Program-made: the position numbers and the translations under genes | Notes under the pieces: generated by a model | What the model was told of the DNA's origin: nothing | The model's database searches: none | The model's input: the letters and a program-made list of their open reading frames with translations, nothing else | NCBI RefSeq assembly: GCF_051967035.1 | Contig: NZ_JBQCKK010000014.1 | Span: 1 to 64,000 of the forward strand | Direction of reading: 5' to 3' | Length of the DNA stretch: 64,000 nucleotides | Origin: Brevibacillus sp051967035 | GTDB taxonomy: Bacteria > Bacillota > Bacilli > Brevibacillales > Brevibacillaceae | Part shown: positions 11,860 through 20,400 of the stretch, one piece after another | Position numbering within the stretch: the stretch's first letter is position 1 | Layout: the number at the start of each line of letters is the position of its first letter

Positions 11860-13712
11860 ACAATCCCCAACCTTTCAATTTTTTGTTTTAGACTTTGAAT
11901 GATCTCTGGCAATGCTGCCCTCGCCATAGTAAAGTCGTATGTTTCCCATTCATCAATTCCACGCTTCAATTTTAATTTTAAGTTGGAATTGATGCTTTTC
12001 ATGATATAGGCAAGATTGTCCGGAGAATTTTTCAAGAACTGATTTGTGGACGAAGCAGGCAATTGGTTGCCTCTTGGATCAATCCTGGTATCTGTTATTA
12101 ACTTATCCACTTGATCAAGAATATCCTGTTGATGTACTTTATGCAATTCTTCTCTGATTAGCTCATCACGCAATTTGTTGCGTTTTTCGGTGATTGTGTT
12201 GTCTAGCTTGGCATATTGGAGTTTCTTGTAGTCCTCTATCTCTTCCTCAGTATGCCCTTGTTTTCTCAAAGCATCAGCAAATGACTCGATTTTTGCCTGT
12301 TGAGCATTTATTTCAGCGGTGATCGCTTGACCATAGTGTTTAGCAACCCCATCCGCGAGAAACTCCTTCGTGGTTCCGATGATTCTCCCTTCTGTATCAA
12401 CTTCCCCAATGTCTCGGTTTTGGGGAACACGGTCAAATTCAATCTCAATTACTTTCCTGCGTTCGCCTTTTTCTTTCGCACCGGTATAAAATGCCCAAAG
12501 CTCATCGAGATCAAGCTCTTTGTGATAAATAACATGGGCTACATTATCGATTGCATCGTTAGCATCAGGTATTTTACGTAAAGCCCGACCAATAAACTGC
12601 GCATACGGCGGTAGTGTGCGGAATGGTCTGAAAATCGCTGCGATGCTGATGTTTGCGTGGTCAAATCCCTCGCCCAACATATTAACGTTCACCAGAACAT
12701 CGATTTGAGCTTTTTTGTATTGAATAATGGTGTCTTCTGCTTCATCCGGTTGATCACTAGTAACGACGGCTGCAGTCAATCCATGCTGCTCATAAAGATG
12801 TTTGATCTCCCGAGCATGTTCAATGCCACAAGCAACTGCTATGATCTGGTGATGTGCTTTACCGAGTTTTCGTTTTTCATTTAATCGTTCAATACTCATC
12901 TTGACGATGGTTTCGCTGCACTTTGTCGAGTAAGCAACCGATCTTGTTACCCAGTTTTTATCCATCTGTTCAAGAGCTGTTTCCTTGTCTACTCTCTCAC
13001 CGTCGATTACAAACTCAAGCCTCTCATTTGTATAATCTTCAGCAACAATATTTTTGATAAGGCCATCACTGATCGCATCCGCTAACTCGTATTGGTAAAT
13101 GATTTCACCGTCCAACTCTTTTAAATCAGACCTAAAAGGAGTTGCCGTTAATTTTACGATTTTCTTGGCTGTAAAATGTTCTAACGTTTTTAGCCAAGAT
13201 TCGGCGGCTGAATGATGCGCCTCATCAATGATGATCATGTCAAAAAAGTCCTTGTCCAAAATGTTAACAAGGGCTTTCTTAGATGTTGTGCTATATACTT
13301 TTTGAATGTTCGCAATAACAATGTCTGCACCTTCTAATAGCCTTAGCACCCTTCTTTTATCAGCAGGGGTTGCGAAACCAGCATAGCGGTATACAGAAGG
13401 GAGCTTTTCTTCATCGATAATTACATTCCTTTTCTGCCAGAAATTAGAAAACACCCTCGTATCGAATGCCTCAGAGATCCCCTCGCGGATAACCAAGTTT
13501 GGGGTAATTACAAGCACACGTCCGTCACTGATTTCGTACGGCGCAATAGCAATAAGGCCAGTCTTTCCGGTACCAGTTGGCAGAACAATCATTTTATGCG
13601 ATTCCGGGTCCTGGATAAATTCTTCCTTTAAGCGCGTATGAGCAATGCGTTGTGGCAACCGCAACTCTTGGTTTCCTGTAATAAAGGCATCGGTTTTTTT
13701 AAAGTAACTCAT
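11856..13712 (-). CDS. SF2 DEAD/DEAH-box helicase, candidate phage-defence effector
   Basis: 618 residues with a full SF2 core: Walker A PTGTGKTG (45-52), DEAH (163-166), TATP (189-192) and motif VI QFIGRALR (372-379), of the ResIII type found in type III restriction and defence helicases. Residues about 440-618 are helical with long charged stretches (AEINAQQAKIESFADALRKQ; KLDNTITEKRNKLRDELIRE) and no nuclease motif I can see. The start at 13712 has AGGAGG upstream; the longer frame from 13748 would put the ATG 11 bases from a TATAAT box. It lies at the prophage end where defence cargo is common, coupled to a 105-residue partner. A repair or replication role remains possible. Confidence 0.8.
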   Translation of the reverse strand: MSYFKKTDAFITGNQELRLPQRIAHTRLKEEFIQDPESHKMIVLPTGTGKTGLIAIAPYEISDGRVLVITPNLVIREGISEAFDTRVFSNFWQKRNVIIDEEKLPSVYRYAGFATPADKRRVLRLLEGADIVIANIQKVYSTTSKKALVNILDKDFFDMIIIDEAHHSAAESWLKTLEHFTAKKIVKLTATPFRSDLKELDGEIIYQYELADAISDGLIKNIVAEDYTNERLEFVIDGERVDKETALEQMDKNWVTRSVAYSTKCSETIVKMSIERLNEKRKLGKAHHQIIAVACGIEHAREIKHLYEQHGLTAAVVTSDQPDEAEDTIIQYKKAQIDVLVNVNMLGEGFDHANISIAAIFRPFRTLPPYAQFIGRALRKIPDANDAIDNVAHVIYHKELDLDELWAFYTGAKEKGERRKVIEIEFDRVPQNRDIGEVDTEGRIIGTTKEFLADGVAKHYGQAITAEINAQQAKIESFADALRKQGHTEEEIEDYKKLQYAKLDNTITEKRNKLRDELIREELHKVHQQDILDQVDKLITDTRIDPRGNQLPASSTNQFLKNSPDNLAYIMKSINSNLKLKLKRGIDEWETYDFTMARAALPEIIQSLKQKIERLGIV

Positions 13713-13759
13713 GCGTCCTCCTAGCATCTTCTCATTTATTTCGGACATTCCCTAATGAA

Positions 13760-13765
13760 ATTATA
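13760..13765 (-). promoter_or_regulatory. -10 box of the helicase operon
   Basis: TATAAT on the minus strand, 47 bases before the ATG at 13712; the -35 is weak (ACAAAA-type). A TTGACA is present at 13797-13802 but too far away for this -10. This placement makes the upstream ATG at 13748 unlikely as start because the transcript would begin at or after it. Confidence 0.5.
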
Positions 13766-13834
13766 CGGAAGACGCAAATAATATTTTGTCGAATTCTGTC
13801 AATGATTTAAGTAAATTTACCCTTGTACAAATTT

Positions 13835-14026
13835 TTATCCACCTTTGGTCCGATGCAACGGTTTGTAATTGGTTCGCATTTCGTTACTGATGTGATTGCG
13901 CACAGTCTTTTCGCTGATGAAGAGTTGTCCGGCAATCTCTTTGGTTGTCTTATCTTGGACCAAGAGTTCAAACACTTCTCTTTCGCGATTCGTTAACAAC
14001 GGCTTGGTTTGGTCGCTACCCTTCAA
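13835..14026 (-). pseudogene. gerE: gerE, N-terminal part, interrupted by the prophage end
   Basis: GerE is the last transcription factor of the mother-cell sporulation cascade, a 74-residue LuxR-type HTH protein in Bacillus subtilis. From a TTG at 14026 (AAGGAGG ten bases upstream) the frame reads MKGSDQTKPLLTNREREVFE and on to TTKEIAGQLFISEKTVRNHI, nearly identical to GerE (KPLLTKREREVFELLVQDKT in B. subtilis). Identity stops after HISN (codon ending at 13883). The remaining 15 residues (EMRTNYKPLHRTKGG) are unrelated to the normal end, AMQKLGVKGRSQAVVELL and beyond, so the last HTH helix is lost. The break marks the prophage boundary. The other part should lie past the left end of the element. 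As it stands the product should not dimerise or bind DNA normally. Confidence 0.85.
13879..13886. other. Prophage/chromosome junction (attachment site region)
   Basis: Similarity to GerE ends at Asn of HISN, whose codon occupies 13883-13885, so the crossover lies within a few bases of here. The exact core needs the other junction. Chromosome lies to the right, element to the left. Confidence 0.6.
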
Positions 14027-14086
14027 TCGTGCCACCCCTCCTTGTGGGCTCTACAGGAACAAGGTTGAGGGATTACAGAGTCACCT

Positions 14087-14116
14087 TATCCTATGATGGG
14101 GGGTGGGTGATGGTGC
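14087..14116 (-). promoter_or_regulatory. Sigma-K-type promoter of gerE
   Basis: On the minus strand CATAGGATA (14087-14095) matches the sigma-K -10 consensus CATANNNTA exactly, with AC 17 bases upstream as the -35. gerE of B. subtilis is transcribed by sigma-K, so this supports both the gene assignment and the retention of developmental control by the host part of the split gene. Confidence 0.6.
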
Positions 14117-14472
14117 CGGAATTTCAAGGATTTTAGGCTTTTGCCTTACATCCTATTCAGAAAATGGGCAATGGGTTCCGAAGCACCACAGCAGAAACAT
14201 CTTGGGTTATCCCGCCATGCCGAAATCGAGGTGAAATCGACAGGCTGTCAGTTGTCTCTTTGGCCAAACAGGCTGGCGTACGGCCCGCTTGGGGAGGCTG
14301 GCGTCGGAACCCAGAGGCCAACACCGCCCCCGACACCTTCAGTCTATTCACGTAGCGCGCTGGCTGCTCCCTTCTTTCCCGTTCCTTTTTCCGGGTTCTT
14401 GGCGGGCTTGCTTCTCCCGCAGCCTCCCTCCGCTCCATCCATAACCGGGCTGCCTACGCTGCCGTCAAGCCT
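14117..14472. other. Intergenic stretch without a supported gene
   Basis: Frames on both strands here lack ribosome sites and have low-complexity, Arg- and Pro-rich translations. No tRNA, repeat or clear terminator is seen. The stop of the permease gene at 14473 bounds it on the right. Confidence 0.5.
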
Positions 14473-15396
14473 TTACAGAAACGGCATCCGCTGGTACGTC
14501 TGCTCAAATTTTTCGCGCAACCCCTTCGCCAGCAGCGTAAACGAGCCGACCGCAATCACGAAGGCCACCAGCGGCGCCAGGAAAATCCAGGTGTAATGGC
14601 TGTACACAAATCCCCGGTACGATCCGAGAAGTCCTGCCCATTCGTGCGTAATCGAGTGAAACAAGACCGGGTCCATCGTCATTTTCGTCCCGCCCACGAA
14701 CAGATCGAACATCCCGAGAATCCCCATCAAGGTCATGATCGCGACCATTTCCGTCACCAGGATCAGGAGAATCTGCTCCTTCAAATGCGGGAGAACATGC
14801 CGGAAGATGATTTGCTCGCGGCCCGCTCCGAGCGAGACGGCAGCCAGGACGTACTGCGCCCCCTTGATCTGCTCCGTCTGTTGCCGAATGGAGGAAGCGA
14901 CAGAGGGCACGCCCAGGACGCCGACCACCCCGACAAAAAACAAAACAAGCGTAGAAGTCGGTAGCAATGGATTGACACTGATGCCCTTCAGCAAGAAATA
15001 GACCGGGATGAAGATCGGCATGTAGCTCCAGGCATTTTCGATCGCCAGCCACCAGCGCTGGGGCTTGTCCTGCATGCCGAGGTACAGGCCGAGAATGGTT
15101 CCAAGCGACAAGCGCACGGCGGCCACCGCCAGCGTAACGAACACGGTATAAGGCGCACCGTGAAGCAGCAAGGTCAGCAAGTCGTAGCCCCATTTATCCG
15201 TTCCCAGCCAATGCTCTTCCGAGGGAGGCAACGGCGGAGAGACAATGACTGTTTTGCCGTTCACCACTTCGTTGCGAAGCTTTGCTTGAAAATCCAGCTC
15301 ATACGGCGCGACAGAAGGTCCGACCAGACCGATCAGCACAAGCAGCGCCACCAGGACGCCTCCGGTCCACAACGACCAGTTGAATCGTTTTTGCAT
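14473..15396 (-). CDS. ABC transporter permease, DppC-like
   Basis: 307 residues from the ATG at 15396 (MQKRFNWSLWTGGVLVALLV), behind GAGGTTTTTCT; the upstream extension is Cys- and Ser-rich noise. Six predicted membrane segments, with the early 'EEHWLGTDKWGYDLLTLLLHG' that is the signature of the DppC/OppC family (GTDxxGRD). The EAA-loop region reads YVLAAVSLGAGREQIIFRHV, the contact for the ATPase. The partner permease lies 34 bases upstream. No ATP-binding or solute-binding gene is adjacent, which is unusual; either these are encoded elsewhere or the pair has been left as a remnant. Substrate probably peptide-like. Confidence 0.85.
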   Translation of the reverse strand: MQKRFNWSLWTGGVLVALLVLIGLVGPSVAPYELDFQAKLRNEVVNGKTVIVSPPLPPSEEHWLGTDKWGYDLLTLLLHGAPYTVFVTLAVAAVRLSLGTILGLYLGMQDKPQRWWLAIENAWSYMPIFIPVYFLLKGISVNPLLPTSTLVLFFVGVVGVLGVPSVASSIRQQTEQIKGAQYVLAAVSLGAGREQIIFRHVLPHLKEQILLILVTEMVAIMTLMGILGMFDLFVGGTKMTMDPVLFHSITHEWAGLLGSYRGFVYSHYTWIFLAPLVAFVIAVGSFTLLAKGLREKFEQTYQRMPFL

Positions 15397-15430
15397 AGAA
15401 AAACCTCGCTCGTTCCGATTGAAATTCGCA

Positions 15431-16294
15431 TTATTTGTAGACGACCAGCCGTTCAAACACATACAGGGCCGCGCGGATGAGTACGTACACCAAAATCGAG
15501 AGCAAGCAAATCCCGAGCAGCCCGATGACCGCCGCATTGAACTGGTAACCGCCATCTTTCGTGAAAATAAAGCGAGTCAGACCGACGACGTTGAGCAGAT
15601 ACTCCACGATAAACAGGTTGGCTACCGTAATCGCGATCGTCTTTTTCAAATCCGCCACGAGAAACGGCTTGATATTTTTGTACACATGATGGGTAAGCAC
15701 ATGCCAAATGCCCATCCCTTTGGCAAGCGCTGTCTTGATGTAGTCCTCGCCGCCGATCTGGGCGTACTTGAGACTGACTACCTTCATCAGGAAAATCGTC
15801 GGCCCGATGGAAAGCAGCGTCATCGGAAACCAGTCATTGGCCGAATCGCTGGCAGGCGACAGCGTGATGATGCGGATGTTCGTCAGCTTGTAAAAGGAGA
15901 CTGCCGCCAGAATCGCCATAAAAATCAGAATAAAATCCGGAATCGTCGCCACCAGATTCAAGATTTTTTGCAGCTGACGAACCACCCGGAAGCGCTGCAA
16001 AAACAAGCCGAACACGAGACTGGCCACAACCGCCATGCTGACGCTTGCAAACAACAGTTTGAACGTGTTCACGGCAAACGGGACGATATCTTCCGCAATG
16101 CTTCTCTCCTGTTGGCCCAAATCATACGTTCCAAGAGAACCGCTCGCGATCTGCTGGATCAAAAAGACAGTATGCACGACGATCTCTTCCGGGGCGAAGA
16201 CGATTTCGTCCTTGACCGTATACAGCATAAACGGCCCGCCGCAGACGACGATCACCAGGAAGAACATCCCTAGCAGTTGTTTCCCATACGACAA
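15431..16294 (-). CDS. ABC transporter permease, DppB-like
   Basis: 287 residues from a TTG start at 16294 with GGTAGGAG upstream. About six membrane segments: a long N-terminal helix (QLLGMFFLVIVVCGGPFMLY), a periplasmic part, and the BPD_transp_1 core (FAVNTFKLLFASVSMAVVAS onward). The EAA loop is DYIKTALAKGMGIWHVLTHH. It forms a heterodimer with the DppC-like protein encoded 34 bases downstream. The N-terminal region is shorter and less conserved than in DppB or OppB, so this may be a divergent branch. Confidence 0.8.
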   Translation of the reverse strand: MSYGKQLLGMFFLVIVVCGGPFMLYTVKDEIVFAPEEIVVHTVFLIQQIASGSLGTYDLGQQERSIAEDIVPFAVNTFKLLFASVSMAVVASLVFGLFLQRFRVVRQLQKILNLVATIPDFILIFMAILAAVSFYKLTNIRIITLSPASDSANDWFPMTLLSIGPTIFLMKVVSLKYAQIGGEDYIKTALAKGMGIWHVLTHHVYKNIKPFLVADLKKTIAITVANLFIVEYLLNVVGLTRFIFTKDGGYQFNAAVIGLLGICLLSILVYVLIRAALYVFERLVVYK

Positions 16295-16449
16295 GCACTC
16301 CTACCCCCTTACTGCTTCCAACCATACACCATCTGCAAACAATCATCCACACACCGCTGATATTTTTATGTTTTTTTATTTTTCAGACAAGCGAGCGCCA
16401 AACCGTCGGCGCAGCCTTCGCTACACGTATGCTGGACGCGCCTGTCTAA
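16295..16449. other. 155-bp gap between the CheX-like gene and the permease gene
   Basis: Contains the ribosome site of the permease gene (GGTAGGAG) and presumably its promoter. No open frame with ribosome site is seen. Confidence 0.4.
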
Positions 16450-16478
16450 CAAAAAAGACGGCCAAAAGCCGCCTTTTA
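16450..16478 (-). terminator. Terminator after the CheX-like gene
   Basis: On the minus strand GGCGGC-ttttg-GCCGTC followed by TTTTTTG. The hairpin begins at the stop codon. Confidence 0.75.
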
Positions 16479-16934
16479 CCGAAACACCACTATTTGAATT
16501 TCCATTCGTCCCATGTCGTGCAGATCGAGCGGAGCTGTCAGCGCCGTCCCTGTCACATCCTTCAAATCTTGGTGCTGCACAAACAACGGCGGCGTAATAT
16601 CGACGAGCACCCCGCGATTGGACAAAAGCGTGCTGGCGTTGCCTGAGATCATGTTTCCCAGCTCGGAAATCGCGCTTTTCCCGATTTCATCCATCTCTTG
16701 TACAGGAAAACCACCCATCATGGCAGAGACAATACGCAAAGCCAACTCCTCTTGCAGACCAAAAAACACGTCTCCTTCCAATTGACCTGTCATCCCGATG
16801 CGAATCCAGGTGTGGCCCTCCAAATTGCTCCATTCCTTTTCGGATAGCTCCCCACGCGAGATTCCTACGTTGCACACTTGCTGAATCACAGAGGAGGCTG
16901 ATTCAAGAAACGGATCTAGGTATTGGACTAACAT
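16476..16934 (-). CDS. cheX: CheX-like chemotaxis phosphatase
   Basis: 152 residues; CheC/CheX/FliY-type phosphatases dephosphorylate CheY-P. The pattern E-x(2)-N is seen in SAISELGNMISGNASTLLSN (about residues 87-107), the active helix of the family. N-terminal LDPFLESASSVIQQVC is the usual first helix. Start ATG 16934. There are no chemotaxis or flagellar genes beside it, so it is an isolated copy; a role outside motility, such as in another response-regulator pathway, is possible. Confidence 0.78.
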   Translation of the reverse strand: MLVQYLDPFLESASSVIQQVCNVGISRGELSEKEWSNLEGHTWIRIGMTGQLEGDVFFGLQEELALRIVSAMMGGFPVQEMDEIGKSAISELGNMISGNASTLLSNRGVLVDITPPLFVQHQDLKDVTGTALTAPLDLHDMGRMEIQIVVFR

Positions 16935-17013
16935 TTGCGCTTTCTTCCTTTCCCGGGCAATTATCTCTGCTATAGGACTATCATAATGTCGATATTTGGC
17001 AGATGCAAGACTA

Positions 17014-17409
17014 TCACAAAAACTTTATAGGCAGAAGGTCACTTTTCCTGCGAAGGTCCGGAAACCAATCCTCTACTTTCGCATCATGCCTTTTGGTATA
17101 AATGGCCGAGCATGTGCGCAAATCCAGCACTTCCACCCCGACCTCATGCCTGCTTAGCTGCCACATGGGCAAACTGAGCCGCTCAAAAGCGAAAACCGTA
17201 TCGCCAAACGCCAGGCATTCCCTGATGCATCGCTCGGCCGGATAGCTCTCATCGGCTTCGAGCAGGTGGACTGGCTCCAGGCCAAACTGTTGAAGCAGGT
17301 GCAGCCGATCCATGTACTGCTCCTTCCGATGTTTTCCGGCAATTCGCCTGGGCGACAGCAACGGGTACTCCCTCGTAACATATTCCCACTTTATTCCGTG
17401 ATAAAACAT
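17014..17409 (-). CDS. Unknown protein (131 aa)
   Basis: The ATG at 17409 (MFYHGIKWEYVTREYPLLSP) follows GGGGGGAAGC; an upstream start would lie inside the terminator-like hairpin. The protein is soluble, with charged residues spread evenly and conserved-looking Trp and Cys positions (C near AERCIRECLAFG). No family recognised. It lies downstream of the large subtilase in the same direction, with a strong hairpin between the two. Confidence 0.5.
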   Translation of the reverse strand: MFYHGIKWEYVTREYPLLSPRRIAGKHRKEQYMDRLHLLQQFGLEPVHLLEADESYPAERCIRECLAFGDTVFAFERLSLPMWQLSRHEVGVEVLDLRTCSAIYTKRHDAKVEDWFPDLRRKSDLLPIKFL

Positions 17410-17432
17410 CGAATTTGCTTCCCCCCAAACAA

Positions 17433-17470
17433 GCAGCCCGGCACCAGCGACCATCCGCTGTACCGGGCTA
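17433..17470 (-). terminator. Strong hairpin after the subtilase gene
   Basis: AGCCCGGTACAGCG and CGCTGGTGCCGGGCT form a 14-bp stem around a six-base loop, just past the subtilase stop codon. The T-tract is poor (GCTTGTTTGG), so it may be a stabilising hairpin or a partial terminator. Confidence 0.5.
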
Positions 17471-17473
17471 TCC

Positions 17474-20400
17474 CTACCGTTTCTTTTTCCCGATCACATT
17501 CATCTCGGCACGCGCTTCCCGCCCCAGCGAATCCGTGGCGACCACCGTCAATTTTTTTCGTCCTTCCTCAACCCGGTCCAGCACCAGCCGGAACCCTCCC
17601 CGGTCGTTGACGTCAGCAGACACCTTTTGCTGTCCGTACATGATGCGCAACTGAACCGGACCGGGCCCTGTCACCTTGCCCTCAATCGGCAGGTCTTCGC
17701 CTTCCTGGCCTTCCACCTGACCGCTCATGAGCGTAATCGTGGGCGCGGGGATCGGCCTCGCTCGGTAGTTCAGCCGCTGTTCCCCCAGACTGAGCACGAC
17801 CGTACCTGCGCTCGCATCTACGTACGCGTAGAGCAGCAATGCGCTCCGGTTGCCTGCCCCATCTTTTCCTTCGATCAAGATGCGGTTTTCCCCTTGCTTC
17901 ATCGGCACGATGTGCGTCAAGCTTTTCTGCACGGGGATTTCCAGCTGGTCTTCCTCGAAGTTGGCGACAATCTGGCCGTTGACGCTGGCCTGGCCTTTGT
18001 ACGTCTGATCGCGGTACAGGAAGCGGATCGGAACGAGCATCGTTTTCGTTGCCGGGTCAAACTGCATATCTTCGGACCCGTCGTTTTGGAACTGGAGCAT
18101 CGGCGGACTCGTGTCGACGATGACCCGTTGCGTGAACTGCCGCGTATTGCCGTACATATCGGAAGCACTGTACATGACGTAGTTCAGCCCTTCCTGCAGC
18201 CGGAGAATCGTCTCGAATGAACCGTCCGCCTCCAGCTTGACAGGCGTCTTGTTGATGGAAAGCCGCACTCGATCGAGCAGCTCCTCGCCCGCTACCTTCC
18301 CGCGCAGGGCGACGTCCGGCTGCTTGGCTATTTTCAGATAGCTGAACAGATCGTCGGGAAATTCCACGAACGGCGGTACGGTGTCGCTTTTCCCGTTGAT
18401 GTTCGCCACGCTGATGTTTCCGGCGTAATCGAAGGCGACTACGCTCATGTTTTTCTCCGGCTGGTTGATGATCGTGCTGGTGATTTTCGGCGAATACGGG
18501 CCGCCTGCTTTTTTCCCGTTCACGTAAAGCAGATAGCCTTGCACGTCTTTATCGCGACTGCTCCACTGCACCTTGTTGCCGGACAGGGAAGCGGTGATGA
18601 CGGGCGGCTTCGTGTCCACCCGGATCGGCAGCGTCATCGTTTGCCAATTGGCATCGCGACCGTCGATTTTCGCCTTGATGAGAAACTGGTATGCGCCATC
18701 CGGTGCCTGCACATAGCTGCCTGTTTGCGTCGAAAAAATTTTGCCGTCCCAGCTCCACGCCTCCCGCTCTGTGTAGTAGTAGGGCGTTCCCAGCTTGGAC
18801 TGATCGTACTTGCTGACTTTTTCGTCCCGCACCAGCGTGCGCACCGGCTTGCCTGACGGATCCGTTACCTCCACGACCACCTGCCTGGCGTTGCGCAAAA
18901 ATGTAATCGACGGAGCCGCGCTATCGTAATGGCCGTCTCCGTTCGGGGAAAACGCAATCTGGCCCGGATCAATCTGTACGGTTCCATCTTCCTGTACCCC
19001 TGTCACGCCCAGGTAATCGCGGTAGCGCCATTTGTCGTTGCGCTTGTCGTGGTACCAGCTCGTTTTGACGCCCGTCCGTTTTTCCTGGCTGCCGGCCTCC
19101 CAGAGGGGCTGATCCATAATGCGCGGCTCGTCCCAGTCGCCGAAAAAGCCGTAGTAGGGGACGCGCAAGACAGGCAGCGACTTGTCCTCTGGCGCAAAGG
19201 AGAGAAAGCCTTCGGCAAACTGGTTGCGGGCTGCTCCCTGCGGGATGGCGAGCGTCACCTTGACCTCGGCACGCTTGCCAGGCTCCACGGTTACCTTCGG
19301 AGCGGAAAAGCGCAGCTGCGCCCCTTCCAGCGCGGTTGCCGTCAGCATGTTCAAGCCATCCTTGCGCAAGTCGGTCATGACGCCGAACTCGTCGTGGAGC
19401 TGGTACGTGATCGGCTTTTTCCCGAACTTGTTATCGACAAACAGGGAAAACGTCGTCGTGTTCCCGATCTCTCCCAGCGAGACGCCTGCCTTGCCTTTGG
19501 CATCGACCACGACCGCCGGTGTCTGGATCGCTTTGGCAATTTGCATCAAGCCCGCCCCTTGGACACGCGGGCTGTACGGGTATTTTTTCACTTGGGCCTT
19601 GTCGGATGCAGCCACACTCACCCGCGGGTCCAAAATCGGCTCGGCTGTGTTCATCGCCGCTGCCTTCAGCGTCTCGACCAGCGCCCTGCCCTGCAAGCTT
19701 CGCCCCTGTTTTTGGTAGGCTTGCTTGAGCAGCGCCATCCCGCCTGCTACGTGCGGCGTCGCCATGGACGTTCCGCTTTTGACCGCGTATTCCGAGTCGC
19801 GGACGAGCGACAAAATCCCTCCGCCCGGTGCGGCAATTTCCGGCTTGAACTGCAGGTCGGGAGTCGGCCCCCAGGAGGAAAAGCCGGAAATGGTTCCGCC
19901 ATCCGGATAAGGCATCGGATTTTGCGCGTACTCGCCATTGAAGGTGACCGTCACCTTTTTCCCTTTTTTCACCGCCTGCGCCAGCTGCTCCCCCATCTGC
20001 TTCAGCACGGCCACCGCCGGAATTTGCTTCAAATGCTCGGCGCTGATCATCAGCGGACCGGGTTCATTGTTGTAAATGATCGCGCCGACGGCACCCGCTT
20101 CTTTGGCAAGACGGAGCTTTTCGTCAAACGAAATGTCCCCGCGCTCCAGCAGCACGATTTTGTCCTTCACCGACACGTTGTAGTCTTCTTTTTTCCCTTT
20201 TCCCATGTAAACGAGCGGATACGGCTTCACCAGAGAAGCAATCGGATTCAGCGCAGACCCGCTCTCCACGTGCCCAGGCAAGTAGACGACCCGTTCCAGC
20301 CCTGGCACGCCCTGGACGCCGAAGCTGTTGCCCGCCAGCGTCGTCGCGTTGACGGAAGCGACGGAAAACGCATCCGGACTGAGGCCAGGGGAACCGATCA

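Noticed and set aside
14157..14438. Arg-rich frame on the minus strand between gerE and the permease gene
   Set aside because: No ribosome site, low-complexity composition, no homology recognised.
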